Below the pieces are notes generated by a model. The model searched no databases and was not told where the DNA came from. It was given only the letters and a program-made list of their open reading frames with translations. From Salinisphaera hydrothermalis (GTDB lineage: Bacteria > Pseudomonadota > Gammaproteobacteria > Nevskiales > Salinisphaeraceae), in the NCBI RefSeq assembly GCF_040361195.1, contig NZ_APNE01000013.1: a stretch of 64,000 nucleotides of DNA, one strand, 5' to 3'. Numbering within the stretch: position 1 is the first letter of the stretch; each line of letters opens with the position of its first letter. Below are positions 26,692 through 35,717 of the stretch, one piece after another. A program made the position numbers and the translations under genes.

Positions 26692-27978
26692 ATGGCCGAG
26701 TCCACCCTGCGTCGCGTCGCCATCGTCGGCGGCGCGCGAATACCCTTCTGCCGCTCGAATACGGCCTATTCGCACCAGTCGAATCAGGACTTGCTGACCG
26801 CGGCGTTCAAGGCGCTGTCGGAAAAATATCGTCTGGCCGGTGAGCGGATCGGCGAAGTCGCCGCCGGCGCCGTGCTCAAGCATTCGAGCGACTTCAATCT
26901 CACTCGGGAAGCTGTGCTTGGCACGGACCTGGACCCGCATACGCCAGCCTTCGACGTCCAGCAGGCCTGCGGCACCAGCCTGGAAACCACGATCCTGCTG
27001 GCCAACAAGATCGCCATGGGCCAGATCGAGTCGGGTATCGCCGGCGGCACCGATACCACGTCGGACGCCCCGATCGCAGTGAACGAGGAACTGCGCAAGA
27101 TCTTGCTCGATATCAACCGCGCCAAATCCGGGACCGAGCGCGCCAAGCTGTTCACCCAGCTGCGCCCGCGTCATCTGGTCCCGAACCTGCCGGGCGTGAC
27201 CGAGCCGCGCACCGGCATGTCGATGGGCGAACACTGCGAGTTGATGGCCAAGGAATGGAAGATTTCACGGCGCGCCCAGGATGAGCTCGCCCTCGCCAGT
27301 CACAAGAACGCGGCCCAGGCCTACGTAGACGGCTTCTATGACGATCTCGTGTTCCCCTATCTGGGCGTCGAGCGCGACAACAACCTGCGCCCGGATTCGA
27401 GCATGGAAAAACTGTCGAAGCTCCGGCCCTCGTTCGACAAGGAAAGCGGCACGCTGACCGCCGGCAACTCGACACCGCTGACCGATGGGGCCTCCAGCGT
27501 GCTGCTGGCCAGCGAGGAATGGGCCAAGGAACGTGGCCTGCCGATCCTGGCTTATTTCACGCCCTACTCGCGTACCGCGGCCGTGGACTATGTCGACGGC
27601 GGCGAGGGCCTGCTCATGGCGCCGACTTACGCCGTCCCCGACATGCTCGACGCCGCCGGCCTGACGCTACAGGACTTCGATTTCTATGAAATCCACGAGG
27701 CGTTCGCGGCGCAGGTCCTGTGTACGCTCAAAGCCTGGGAATCGAAGCGTTATTGCACCGAACGTCTGGGCCGCAGCGAGCCGCTGGGATCGATCGATAT
27801 GTCCAAGCTCAACGTCAAGGGCTCCTCACTCGGGCTTGGTCATCCGTTCGCCGCCACCGGCGGGCGCATTGTCGCGACGCTGGCCAAGATTCTCGACGAA
27901 GCCGGATCGGGGCGCGGGCTTATTTCCATTTGCGCGGCCGGCGGTCAGGGTGTGACCGCGATCCTCGAAAAACCCTGA
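26692..27978 (+). CDS. FadI-type 3-ketoacyl-CoA / acetyl-CoA acyltransferase
   Basis: 428 residues, near the length of FadI (436). Thiolytic cleavage or formation of 3-ketoacyl-CoA. The nucleophile Cys lies in QACGTSLET, the active-site His in YEIHEAFAAQ, and the second Cys in ISICAAGGQGV; GLGHPFAATGGR is the thiolase signature near the end. CCGGAGG is a good ribosome-binding site. There is no fadJ/fadB partner next to it, so whether it works in beta-oxidation or in polyhydroxyalkanoate precursor supply is open. Confidence 0.88.
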   Translation: MAESTLRRVAIVGGARIPFCRSNTAYSHQSNQDLLTAAFKALSEKYRLAGERIGEVAAGAVLKHSSDFNLTREAVLGTDLDPHTPAFDVQQACGTSLETTILLANKIAMGQIESGIAGGTDTTSDAPIAVNEELRKILLDINRAKSGTERAKLFTQLRPRHLVPNLPGVTEPRTGMSMGEHCELMAKEWKISRRAQDELALASHKNAAQAYVDGFYDDLVFPYLGVERDNNLRPDSSMEKLSKLRPSFDKESGTLTAGNSTPLTDGASSVLLASEEWAKERGLPILAYFTPYSRTAAVDYVDGGEGLLMAPTYAVPDMLDAAGLTLQDFDFYEIHEAFAAQVLCTLKAWESKRYCTERLGRSEPLGSIDMSKLNVKGSSLGLGHPFAATGGRIVATLAKILDEAGSGRGLISICAAGGQGVTAILEKP

Positions 27979-27995
27979 TCGACGGCGACGCTGAT

Positions 27996-28036
27996 CGCCC
28001 CCGGGTCGGCACGGCCGCTGGCCTGGGGGCGGTTTT
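27996..28036 (+). terminator. Probable terminator after the thiolase gene
   Basis: Arms CGCCCCC and GGGGGCG (27996-28002 and 28025-28031) are followed by GTTTTG. The loop is long and may fold further; the T run is short. Position 18 bases past the stop supports the call. Confidence 0.55.
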
Positions 28037-28129
28037 GCCTTTAGCCTTCGCGGGATCAATCCGCGTTCATTGCTGTCGCATGTCCCGCCGAAACCTTCCG
28101 CTCACGTCATCACCCGGGGCCCGCTTCGT

Positions 28130-29476
28130 ATGAGCGCCCCAACCCGCGGCGGCTGGGCCTCGCGCTTTGGCTTCATCATGGCAGCGGCCGGCTCGGCCAT
28201 CGGGCTCGGCAACATTTGGAAGTTCCCGTACATGACCGCCTCTCACGGCGGCGGCGCATTTCTGGTCGTGTATCTCGTCTGCGTGTTCGTGTTCGGCATC
28301 TCGCTGCTGCTGGCCGAACTGGTCCTCGGGCGCATGGCCAAGCGCAACCCGATCGGCGCGTTCCGAAAACTCGCCGGCGGCGCCTGGCCGGCCGTAGGCG
28401 CACTCGGCGTGGTTACGGCCCTGGTCATTCTTTCGTTTTATGTCGTGGTTTCTGGGTGGGCGATGGCGTATTTCGTCTACGCCGTCGAGGGCACACTCAC
28501 GACAGCGAGCAGCGGCGAACTCAAGGCCTTGTTCGGCCATCTGGTGTCGAGCCCGATCGTACCGTTGATCTATGCGGCACTGTTCGTCCTCCTGACCGCC
28601 GTCGTGGTGATCGGCGGTGTGGCCGGGGGTATCGAGCGCATGGCCAAACTGTTCATGCCACTGCTGTTCATCATTCTGATTCTGTTGATGGTGCGATCGC
28701 TGACCCTACCCGGTGCCGGGCGCGGACTCATTTTCTTCCTGCATCCGGACTGGTCCGCCATCGACGGCCATCTGATCTCGGCGGCCCTGGGCCAGGCGTT
28801 TTTCACACTATCGCTGGGCGTCGGCGGCATGATCACCTACGGCTCATACATGGCCGATACGCAGGATCTCGGGCGCGATGCGCTGTCGGTCGTCGCGCTC
28901 AACACGATGGTCTCGCTGCTGGCCGGCCTCATGGTCATTCCCGCGATGATCTCGGCCGGCATTACCCCCGACGCCGGTGGGCCAGGCACCACGTTCAAGG
29001 TGCTGCCCACCGTATTCGCCGCTATGCCGGCCGGCAATCTGTTCGGCATCGGCTTCTTCTTTCTGCTGATTCTGGCCGCCCTGACGTCGTCGGTCTCGCT
29101 ACTCGAACCGGTGGTGAGTTTCTTCGTCGACGAATACGGCATGAAACGCGCCAACGCCACCGTGATCGGCGCCGGCTTCTGTTTTGCACTCGCCATACCG
29201 GTGTCGCTGTCGTTCGGCATCTGGCATCACATCCAGTTGTTCGGGCTTACGATTTTCAAGCTGATGGATTTTCTGACCAGCAATCTGGCGCTGCCGATCG
29301 GCAGCCTCATGACGGCGCTTTGCGTCGGCTGGGTGGTACGCCGGGCGGCGGTGGATGAACTATCGAATCACGGCCGGATCGCCGCGGGCTGGGCCCCGAT
29401 CTGGCTGTTTTTCATACGCTATATCGCACCGATCGGTATCGTGTGGATTCTGGTCCAGGGCCTGTTCGGCCTCTGA
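28130..29476 (+). CDS. Sodium-dependent transporter of the NSS/SNF family
   Basis: 448 residues from the ATG of MSAPTRGGW. About twelve hydrophobic helices. The family signature is at the start: SRFGFIMAAAGSAIGLGNIWKFPY (quoted in part: AAAGSAIGLGNIWKFPY), where TM1 unwinds to bind sodium and substrate, followed by NGGG-like SHGGGAFLVVY. NSS transporters take up amino acids or related compounds with Na+, which fits a salt-adapted host. The substrate is not predictable. It stands alone between the thiolase and hemH. Confidence 0.9.
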   Translation: MSAPTRGGWASRFGFIMAAAGSAIGLGNIWKFPYMTASHGGGAFLVVYLVCVFVFGISLLLAELVLGRMAKRNPIGAFRKLAGGAWPAVGALGVVTALVILSFYVVVSGWAMAYFVYAVEGTLTTASSGELKALFGHLVSSPIVPLIYAALFVLLTAVVVIGGVAGGIERMAKLFMPLLFIILILLMVRSLTLPGAGRGLIFFLHPDWSAIDGHLISAALGQAFFTLSLGVGGMITYGSYMADTQDLGRDALSVVALNTMVSLLAGLMVIPAMISAGITPDAGGPGTTFKVLPTVFAAMPAGNLFGIGFFFLLILAALTSSVSLLEPVVSFFVDEYGMKRANATVIGAGFCFALAIPVSLSFGIWHHIQLFGLTIFKLMDFLTSNLALPIGSLMTALCVGWVVRRAAVDELSNHGRIAAGWAPIWLFFIRYIAPIGIVWILVQGLFGL

Positions 29477-29546
29477 TGACCACCTTGCATCCACAAACGA
29501 TTACCTTAACGTATCGCTAAGACCCAAACGATAGCGAGGACTGATA

Positions 29547-30548
29547 ATGCGCCGTAATGATCCCGCCCCGGTCGGCGTCCTGTTCACTAACCTGGGCAGC
29601 CCGGACGACACGTCGGTGCCGGCGGTACGGCGCTATCTTCGCGAGTTTCTCAGCGATCGACGCGTGATCGATCTGAACCGCGCGGCCTGGTTGCCGATTC
29701 TCTACGGCATCATCCTCACGTTCCGCCCGCGGAAGTCGGCCGAAGGCTATCGCTCGGTCTGGATGGAGGAAGGCTCTCCCCTGCTCGTCTTTGCGCGCCG
29801 CCAGGTTGCGGGCATTCAGGCCAGGCTGGACGCCGAACTCGAAACGCCGGTGCACGTGGCGCTCGGCATGCGCTACGGCAACCCGTCGATCGAATCGGGC
29901 CTGGAAGCGCTGCACGCCGCCGGCTGCCGTAAAATACTGGTGCTTCCGGCTTATCCTCAGTATTCGGCGACGACGGTCGCCACGACCTTCGACAAGGTTA
30001 GCGAGGTGCTCGAGGACTGGCCGGAACCGCCGGCCCTGCGTCAGATCAATCGCTATCACGACAACCCGGGCTACATCGCCGCTCTGGCGGCCTCGGTGCG
30101 CGAGCACTGGGCCGAGCACGGCCGCGCCGACAAGCTGGTGATGTCGTTCCACGGCATCCCCAAGCGCTACGTCAAGCAGGGCGACCCTTACCCGCGCGAC
30201 TGCGGCATCACGGCACAACTTCTGGCCGCCGAACTGGGCCTGTCGCGCACCGAGTACAAGGTCTGCTTCCAGTCGCGCTTCGGCCGCGAGCCCTGGCTCC
30301 AGCCTTACCTGGACGAAACCATGAAAGCCTGGGGCGCGGACCCTGAGATCAATACGGTGGACGTGATTTGCCCCGGCTTTTCTTCGGACTGCCTGGAAAC
30401 GCTCGAAGAGATCCGCGAGGAGAATCGCGGCTATTTCGAACAAGCCGGCGGCGAATCATTACGGTATATTCCGGCGCTCAACGATCGCGACGATCATATC
30501 GAGATGTTCGCGCGTCTGATTCGTGAGGAACTGGCCGGCTGGGTCTGA
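29547..30548 (+). CDS. hemH: Ferrochelatase
   Basis: 333 residues. Inserts Fe2+ into protoporphyrin IX, the last step of protoheme synthesis, at the membrane surface. GVLFTNLGSPD opens the fold; LPAYPQYSATT, the metal-site His in VMSFHGIPKRYV, and the Glu-rich segment PGFSSDCLETLEEI are all in place. GAGGA precedes the ATG. sohB follows 50 bases later on the same strand. Confidence 0.96.
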   Translation: MRRNDPAPVGVLFTNLGSPDDTSVPAVRRYLREFLSDRRVIDLNRAAWLPILYGIILTFRPRKSAEGYRSVWMEEGSPLLVFARRQVAGIQARLDAELETPVHVALGMRYGNPSIESGLEALHAAGCRKILVLPAYPQYSATTVATTFDKVSEVLEDWPEPPALRQINRYHDNPGYIAALAASVREHWAEHGRADKLVMSFHGIPKRYVKQGDPYPRDCGITAQLLAAELGLSRTEYKVCFQSRFGREPWLQPYLDETMKAWGADPEINTVDVICPGFSSDCLETLEEIREENRGYFEQAGGESLRYIPALNDRDDHIEMFARLIREELAGWV

Positions 30549-30598
30549 ACTGGCCCTGATCCGGCGCCTTCGCGCGGCGCCGAACCACGGAGCACGCT

Positions 30599-31657
30599 AT
30601 GCACTGGCTCGCCACTTTCGGCCTGAACTACGGCCTGTTTCTGGCCAAGGCCGCCACCCTGGTCGCGGCCATCGCTATCGTCGTCATTGTGCTGACCTCC
30701 AGCGCGATCAGCCTGAGACGCGAGAAGAACCGTCGGCTCGTGGTGGAACGCGTCAACGATCGCCTGGAGCGGATGGCGGATACGCTGTCCGATGCCCTGC
30801 TCAACGACGCGGAAAAAAAGGCCCGCGCCAAGCAGCGAAAGAAAGAGACCAAGCAAAAGCAGAAAGCCGAGAAGCTCGGCAAGAAACACCCGCCGCAGCG
30901 CTTGTTCGTGCTGGATTTCGACGGCGATATCCGGGCCTCGGCGGTCGATGGGCTGCGCGAGTCGATCAACGCCCTGCTCCAGGTCGCCGAATCCGACGAC
31001 GAGGTGCTCCTGCGCCTGGAATCGGGCGGCGGCATGGTTCACAGCTACGGCCTGGCCGCCTCACAGCTCGTGCGCCTACGCGATGCCGGCATCCGTCTGA
31101 CCGTTGCCGTCGACCAGGTCGCCGCCAGCGGCGGCTACATGATGGCCTGTGTGGGCGATCGCATCGTGGCCGCGCCGTTCGCCATCATCGGCTCGATCGG
31201 CGTGGTCGCCCAGCTGCCCAACTTCCATCGCTGGCTGTCGGACAAGCACATCGATTTCGAAATGCACACGGCGGGCGACTACAAGCGCACGCTCACCGTG
31301 TTCGGCGAAAACACCGACGCCGGCCGCGAGAAATTCCGTGAAGAGCTGGAAGACACGCACGGCCTGTTCAAGACGTTCGTGGCCCGGCATCGACCCGATC
31401 TGGATATCGATAGCGTCGCCACCGGCGAGCACTGGTATGGCAGCCAGGCGCTCGAAAAAGGCCTGGTCGATGACATCGCCACCAGCGATGCCGTGATGCT
31501 CGGCGCTGCCCGCGACGGGCGCGACGTCTTTACGATTGCCACCCATACCCCCCAGGGGCTGATCGCGCGATTGACCGGGCAGACCAGCCGCGTGCTCGCT
31601 AAAATGCTGCACGAACAGGGGCTCACCCGGGCCGAGATCGGGCAACCGAGACATTGA
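30599..31657 (+). CDS. sohB: Probable inner-membrane serine protease SohB (peptidase S49)
   Basis: 352 residues. One N-terminal membrane helix (AATLVAAIAIVVIVL) is followed by a highly charged Lys-rich linker of the S49_N type. The peptidase domain follows from about residue 105, with the nucleophile Ser in VAASGGYMMA and the general-base Lys in AGDYKRTLT, the SppA/SohB dyad. GGAG lies before the ATG. A perfect hairpin (CGGCGCC/GGCGCCG, 30562-30582) stands in the gap after hemH but lacks a T run, so readthrough from hemH is possible. Confidence 0.92.
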   Translation: MHWLATFGLNYGLFLAKAATLVAAIAIVVIVLTSSAISLRREKNRRLVVERVNDRLERMADTLSDALLNDAEKKARAKQRKKETKQKQKAEKLGKKHPPQRLFVLDFDGDIRASAVDGLRESINALLQVAESDDEVLLRLESGGGMVHSYGLAASQLVRLRDAGIRLTVAVDQVAASGGYMMACVGDRIVAAPFAIIGSIGVVAQLPNFHRWLSDKHIDFEMHTAGDYKRTLTVFGENTDAGREKFREELEDTHGLFKTFVARHRPDLDIDSVATGEHWYGSQALEKGLVDDIATSDAVMLGAARDGRDVFTIATHTPQGLIARLTGQTSRVLAKMLHEQGLTRAEIGQPRH

Positions 31658-31757
31658 TTTCAAGTGACAATGAAACTCGCGGCCGCCAAGACGGTCACAG
31701 GGCTGGGGACGTAGCCGGCACCGCCGGTCGTTTGGTGACACCGACGAGTAAGGACCT

Positions 31758-33167
31758 ATGACACAACTCGCATCTCTGCGCTATCGCGCCTTCTTCATTC
31801 TGATTCTGGCGCTGTTGGGCACGAGCGCTCAGGCCTCGATTCCCAGCGGCATGCTGTCCGGCGACGATCCGTCGCTGGCGCCGATGCTCGACAAGACATT
31901 GCCGGCGGTGGTCAACGTGGTGGTGACCGGCAAGGCGCAGCAGGCGCCGAACAACCCGCTGTTCAACGATCCGTTCTTCCGCCAGTTCTTCAACGCGCCG
32001 CAACAGCAGCAGATGGAGCACCCGACGGCGATTGGCTCGGGCGTGATCGTCAACGCCGACAAGGGCTATATCGTGACCAATAATCACGTGGTCCGTAATG
32101 CGCAGAAGATCGAGGTGCGGTTGCGCGACAATCGCCAGTTCAAGGCCAAGATCGTCGGCACCGATCCCGCGACCGATCTGGCGGTCATTCAGATCAAGGC
32201 CAAGAACCTGACCCAGATCAATCTGGCCAACTCCGACAAACTCCGTGTCGGTGATTTCGTCGTTGCCGTCGGCAACCCCTTCGGCCTGCGTCAGACCGTA
32301 ACCTCCGGCATTGTGTCCGGCCTCGGTCGTCATATCGGCAACCCGGAAGGTGAACAAGGCAGCCGCTACCAGAACTTCATCCAGACCGATGCGTCGATCA
32401 ACCCGGGTAACTCGGGCGGTGCCCTGCTCAACCTCAAGGGTCAGCTGGTCGGCATCAATAGCGAGATCCTGTCGCAGTCGGGCGGCAACATCGGTATCGG
32501 TTTCGCCATCCCGTCGAATCTGGTCAAAACCGTTTATCAACAGCTCATCAAGTACGGCAAGGTCAAGCGCGGCATGTTGGGCGTGGTCGGTCAGAATCTG
32601 ACGCCGGACCTGGCCAAGGCCTTCGGGCTGAACATCGACCAGGGCGTGGTCATTGCCCAGGTCATGCCGGATTCCCCGGCGGCCAAGGCCGGTATCAAGC
32701 AGCGTGACGTAATCACCGCAGTCAACGGCAAGGAGATCGACAACTTTTCCGACCTGCAAAACGCCATTGGTCTGCGTTCGCCGGGTGACAAGGTGACCAT
32801 CGACCTGCTGCGCGATGGCAAGAAAGAACAGGTCCATGCCACCCTGGCCAAGGCATCCGAAATGACGGGCGCGGGCGATGCGAGCACGGGCGGATCACTG
32901 AACAAGAACCTGGCCGGCGCCCAGTTCGGGCCCCTGACCGACAGCAATCCGTTGTCCGGCGATGTGCAGGGCGTGGTGGTCACCAACGTGCAGCCCGGTA
33001 GCCCGGCCGCTCAGGCTGGTCTGCAGCCCGGCGACGTGATCACTTCGGTCAACCGCCAGCAGATCAGCAGCGTCTCCCAGCTGCACAAGCTGGCCGGCCC
33101 GGACACCAAGCAGCTCCTGCTGCACGTCCGTCGCGGCCAGGGCGCGCTGTTCCTGTTGATTCAGTAG
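31758..33167 (+). CDS. Periplasmic Do-family serine endopeptidase (DegQ/MucD type)
   Basis: 469 residues. A signal peptide ends at AQAS near residue 27. The trypsin-like domain has the triad His (TNNHVV), Asp (DLAVIQ) and Ser (NPGNSGGALL). Two PDZ domains follow (about 265-350 and 380-465), the first with KRGMLGVVGQ and the second with QGVVVTNVQPGSPAAQAG. Such proteins degrade or hold misfolded envelope proteins. DegP, DegQ and MucD cannot be told apart from sequence alone here; there is no sigma-E or muc operon next to it. AAGGA precedes the ATG. Confidence 0.94.
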   Translation: MTQLASLRYRAFFILILALLGTSAQASIPSGMLSGDDPSLAPMLDKTLPAVVNVVVTGKAQQAPNNPLFNDPFFRQFFNAPQQQQMEHPTAIGSGVIVNADKGYIVTNNHVVRNAQKIEVRLRDNRQFKAKIVGTDPATDLAVIQIKAKNLTQINLANSDKLRVGDFVVAVGNPFGLRQTVTSGIVSGLGRHIGNPEGEQGSRYQNFIQTDASINPGNSGGALLNLKGQLVGINSEILSQSGGNIGIGFAIPSNLVKTVYQQLIKYGKVKRGMLGVVGQNLTPDLAKAFGLNIDQGVVIAQVMPDSPAAKAGIKQRDVITAVNGKEIDNFSDLQNAIGLRSPGDKVTIDLLRDGKKEQVHATLAKASEMTGAGDASTGGSLNKNLAGAQFGPLTDSNPLSGDVQGVVVTNVQPGSPAAQAGLQPGDVITSVNRQQISSVSQLHKLAGPDTKQLLLHVRRGQGALFLLIQ

Positions 33168-33203
33168 GCCCAAGCAATCGGACGCTACACGCGCCCGTGA
33201 GAA

Positions 33204-33233
33204 AAGCCCGGCTCGATAGCCGGGCTTTTTTCT
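33204..33233 (+). terminator. Strong terminator after the Do-family protease
   Basis: Arms AGCCCGGC and GCCGGGCT around a six-base loop are followed by a run of T. It lies 36 bases past the stop. The 330-base gap up to the zapB-like gene holds this terminator and, near its right end, the promoter listed next; I see nothing else in it. Confidence 0.92.
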
Positions 33234-33443
33234 TGCCCGGACTCCCAGAGCGCGACGCGAACCATGGTGCAACAGGCCAAGTTCATGTCCGGACAGGCAA
33301 GCTGATCCGTCAACGCGGCCCGTGTCGACCGTGGTTCTTGGCGGCTACAAGCGGACGCCGGGCGCTTCACTCGGCGATGCAACACACCGAGGCCCTGCTG
33401 GCATCGGTTTTAACGCACAGCTCAACCACCGCGTCGGCCTTGT

Positions 33444-33472
33444 TTTATACGTCTTGGCCGCATCGCTATACT
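33444..33472 (+). promoter_or_regulatory. Candidate sigma-70 promoter of the zapB-like/zapA genes
   Basis: TATACT (33467-33472) is a good -10 box. TTTATA lies 17 bases upstream as a weak -35. Start of transcription would be near 33479, just before the AGGAG of the zapB-like gene. Confidence 0.45.
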
Positions 33473-33495
33473 CGGACAAGTTGCAGGAGCCCGTC

Positions 33496-33693
33496 ATGAG
33501 CCAGTTCGATCTCGCCGACTTCGAAGCGCAGGTCCACGCCCTGCTGGCCGCGTATCAGCGCCTGCAGGCCGATTACGACGCGCTCAAAGCCGCCCACGAG
33601 GCCGAGTACCAGCGTAATCAGGAAATTCGGGAACGTTTGAATGGCGTGATCGAACGCATCAGAGCGCTTGAGGCTGAAGCGCACAATGTTTGA
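33496..33693 (+). CDS. ZapB-like / TIGR02449-type small coiled-coil protein
   Basis: 65 residues, almost wholly one heptad-patterned helix (ALLAAYQRLQADYDALKAAH to the end). The ATG has AGGAG five bases ahead; the open frame upstream is not coding. Small coiled-coil proteins in this exact position before zapA are common in gammaproteobacteria and are thought to help Z-ring assembly. Role assigned by context and fold only. Confidence 0.8.
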   Translation: MSQFDLADFEAQVHALLAAYQRLQADYDALKAAHEAEYQRNQEIRERLNGVIERIRALEAEAHNV

Positions 33694-33829
33694 AGCGGTT
33701 CTGGCGCCGTATCGCACAGCCGATCGGCGCGCCGGAACGCGTGCAAACACGCGCGACAACCGGTTTAATCGCAAGGGAACGACTCTTCGTGTCCCCGCGG
33801 GGGCGTGACATATGGCACGGGCCGACATC

Positions 33830-34159
33830 ATGGGTACAGACAAGACACAGACCGCGCTGACGGTCCGTATTCTCGGACGTGATTATTCGGTCGCCTGCCC
33901 CGAAGGCGAACGGGAAGCGTTGCTGCGTTCGGCCGAACACCTGTCCAAGCGCATGAGCGCTATTCAACGTCAGGGCAAAACACTGGGCACCGAGCGTATT
34001 GCCATCATGGCCGCACTCAACATCGCGCGCGATCTGCTCGATCTACAGCGCGACGTGGAACGACGCGAGGCCGGGCTGGCCGGCAGCGACGAGGAAATGA
34101 CCGAACGACTTTCGCAACTGCAGTTGCGCATCGAATCGGCGCTCGACTCCTCGGGTTAA
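33830..34159 (+). CDS. zapA: Cell division protein ZapA
   Basis: 109 residues. ZapA crosslinks FtsZ filaments in the Z ring. The N-terminal globular part (LTVRILGRDYSVACPEGE) and the middle IAIMAALNIARDLLDL, followed by a C-terminal coiled coil, fit the family. I took the ATG of MGTDKTQT because other ZapA proteins begin at this point; an ATG at 33812 adds six residues. 6S RNA follows directly, the usual gammaproteobacterial order. Confidence 0.9.
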   Translation: MGTDKTQTALTVRILGRDYSVACPEGEREALLRSAEHLSKRMSAIQRQGKTLGTERIAIMAALNIARDLLDLQRDVERREAGLAGSDEEMTERLSQLQLRIESALDSSG

Positions 34160-34173
34160 ACCGCATCGTTTGT

Positions 34174-34202
34174 TTGTCACGGCCCCGGCCGGGGCGTACC
34201 AT
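34174..34202 (+). promoter_or_regulatory. Sigma-70 promoter of 6S RNA
   Basis: TTGTCA, 17 bases, TACCAT. The predicted start falls at about 34210, which is exactly the first base of the closing stem of the RNA. Confidence 0.7.
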
Positions 34203-34209
34203 GTGCTTA

Positions 34210-34396
34210 CCGGCATTCCTGCGGTGTTCGACGGTCTCCCGGTTCCCCTTGAGCCTAATTACCTAACCAGGGGTGGGAACCGGCGCAGGTGAGTATGCCC
34301 GCCTTGCTGCGGGAAACCTAATGCGTCGCAGACCGCCCCACTTGAGCGCTTGTCTCAAGGATAGTGGACGACTGACGGCACGCGCGGGAATGTCGG
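34210..34396 (+). ncRNA. ssrS: 6S RNA
   Basis: Regulator that binds the sigma-70 RNA polymerase holoenzyme by mimicking an open promoter. The ends pair in a 14-base closing stem (34210-34223 with 34383-34396). Inside, CGGTTCCCC pairs with the region around GGGTGGGAACCG, and the 3' side has the conserved CTTGAGCGC...CTCAAGG hairpin that corresponds to CCTTGAA...TTCAAGG in E. coli. The length of 187 is normal. It lies between zapA and the 5-formyl-THF cyclo-ligase gene, the conserved context for ssrS. Confidence 0.93.
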
Positions 34397-34420
34397 CTCC
34401 CATTTTCCGATCGCCTACCC

Positions 34421-34993
34421 ATGGCCCGAGTCGCTGATCAGCGCAAGACCGCTCTGTCTGCTCGTAAAAAGTTGAGCGCCGCTGACCGTCGACAGGCTTC
34501 GCTTCAAGCCAGCCGACGGCTGGCCCGCCTGCCCGCCGTGCGACGCGCACGACGCATCGGCCTGTACTGGCCGCTGGCCAGCGAAATCGATCCCCGTCCC
34601 CTGGTTTCCTTGCTGGGCTCGTCGCCCCCGACGGTCTGCTATCCGCGCGTAGTCGGCGATATCCTACGGTTCGTCCCAGCGCGCCCGGCATCGCGCTGGC
34701 GGCGATCCGCCCTCGGCGTACGCGAACCCGGCGGCTGGAGCTACCCGGTCAACGCGCTTGACGTCCTCATCATGCCGCTCGCGGGTTTCGACGCGGCCGC
34801 GCATCGGATCGGCCTGGGCGGCGGTTTCTACGACCGAACGTTGGCGCCGGTCCGCACTCGTCCCTACACCAGCCCAATACGCATTGGCCTGGCTTTCGAA
34901 TGCCAGCGGCTCGACACGATCGAGCCCCAGCCCTGGGACGTCGATCTGGCCGCCGTCGTCACCGAAGACTGCGTATATCGGCCGTATCGATAA
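34421..34993 (+). CDS. 5-formyltetrahydrofolate cyclo-ligase
   Basis: 190 residues. Converts 5-formyl-THF to 5,10-methenyl-THF with ATP. The basic N-terminus (RKTALSARKKLSAADRR), IGLYWPLASEIDP and the signature HRIGLGGGFYDRTLA are those of the YgfA/Fau family. It follows 6S RNA by 24 bases; in many species the two are co-transcribed. The distal part LAAVVTEDCVYR is also typical. Confidence 0.94.
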   Translation: MARVADQRKTALSARKKLSAADRRQASLQASRRLARLPAVRRARRIGLYWPLASEIDPRPLVSLLGSSPPTVCYPRVVGDILRFVPARPASRWRRSALGVREPGGWSYPVNALDVLIMPLAGFDAAAHRIGLGGGFYDRTLAPVRTRPYTSPIRIGLAFECQRLDTIEPQPWDVDLAAVVTEDCVYRPYR

Positions 34994-35146
34994 CCGGTCG
35001 CGACCCGGCAGCTCTCCGCACTGCAGGCGATGCACGGGTTGGCGCGCATGCAAAGCCCGCGCCGGCCGCGCGTCGGCCCTGCCCCTCGCGTGCCGTGCCC
35101 TTGCCCTCTAGAATCGAGGCCATCGCAATCACGAGCAGGAAAAAGC

Positions 35147-35623
35147 ATGCGCTACTGGCTGATGAAGTCCGAGCCCGATGAATTCAGCATCGAGGATCTG
35201 AAGAACCGCCCACAGCAGACCGAAGGCTGGGACGGGGTTCGCAACTACCAGGCGCGTAACTTCATGCGCGATGACATGAGCGAGGGCGACCTGGCCTTCT
35301 TCTATCACTCCAACACCAAGGTGCCCGGGGTAGTCGGCATCATGCGCATCTCGCGCGAGGGCTATCCGGACGACACCGCTTTCGATCCTCAGGATCCCCA
35401 CTACGATCCCAAATCCGACCCAGCCAAGCCCCGCTGGTACCGGGTAGACGTGACCTACGAGCGCGAACTCGATCGCGTAATCCCGCTATCCGAAATCAAG
35501 GACCACGCTGACGAACTCGGCGATTTTCCGCTCGTGCGCAAGGGCAACCGACTATCCGTCATGCCGGTCGACAAGGAACACTGGGACTTCATTCTCGATC
35601 TGGAAAATCAGCCGCCGGAATAA
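35147..35623 (+). CDS. EVE domain-containing protein
   Basis: 158 residues from the ATG of MRYWLMKSEPDEF, with AGCAGGAAA ahead. The PUA-related EVE fold shows in KSEPDEFSIEDL, GVRNYQARNFMRDDM, GDLAFFYHSN and GVVGIMRISREGYPD. EVE domains bind modified bases in DNA or RNA; the biological role of this stand-alone form is unsettled. It stands alone before the repeat region. Confidence 0.93.
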   Translation: MRYWLMKSEPDEFSIEDLKNRPQQTEGWDGVRNYQARNFMRDDMSEGDLAFFYHSNTKVPGVVGIMRISREGYPDDTAFDPQDPHYDPKSDPAKPRWYRVDVTYERELDRVIPLSEIKDHADELGDFPLVRKGNRLSVMPVDKEHWDFILDLENQPPE

Positions 35624-35663
35624 CGTTCTGCAGCGTACGCGTTGCATCACCGCAGGTTCGACC

Positions 35664-35717
35664 ATGACCCAAGACCCGATTGCCGCCTGGCACGATCTCG
35701 TTGAACGCCGCAATTAC
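35664..35717 (+). pseudogene. 5' fragment of a small gene, possibly NTF2/SnoaL-like
   Basis: The ATG opens MTQDPIAAWHDLVERRN, which looks like the start of NTF2-like (SnoaL) proteins. After 18 codons the sequence runs into the palindromic repeat at 35718 and a stop follows. The remainder of the gene is not found on the other side. Assignment rests on 17 residues only, so the family name is tentative while the interruption is clear. Confidence 0.45.

Noticed and set aside
31695..32837. 380-codon open frame antisense to the Do-family protease
   Set aside because: No motifs, and the sense strand shows the catalytic triad and PDZ domains.
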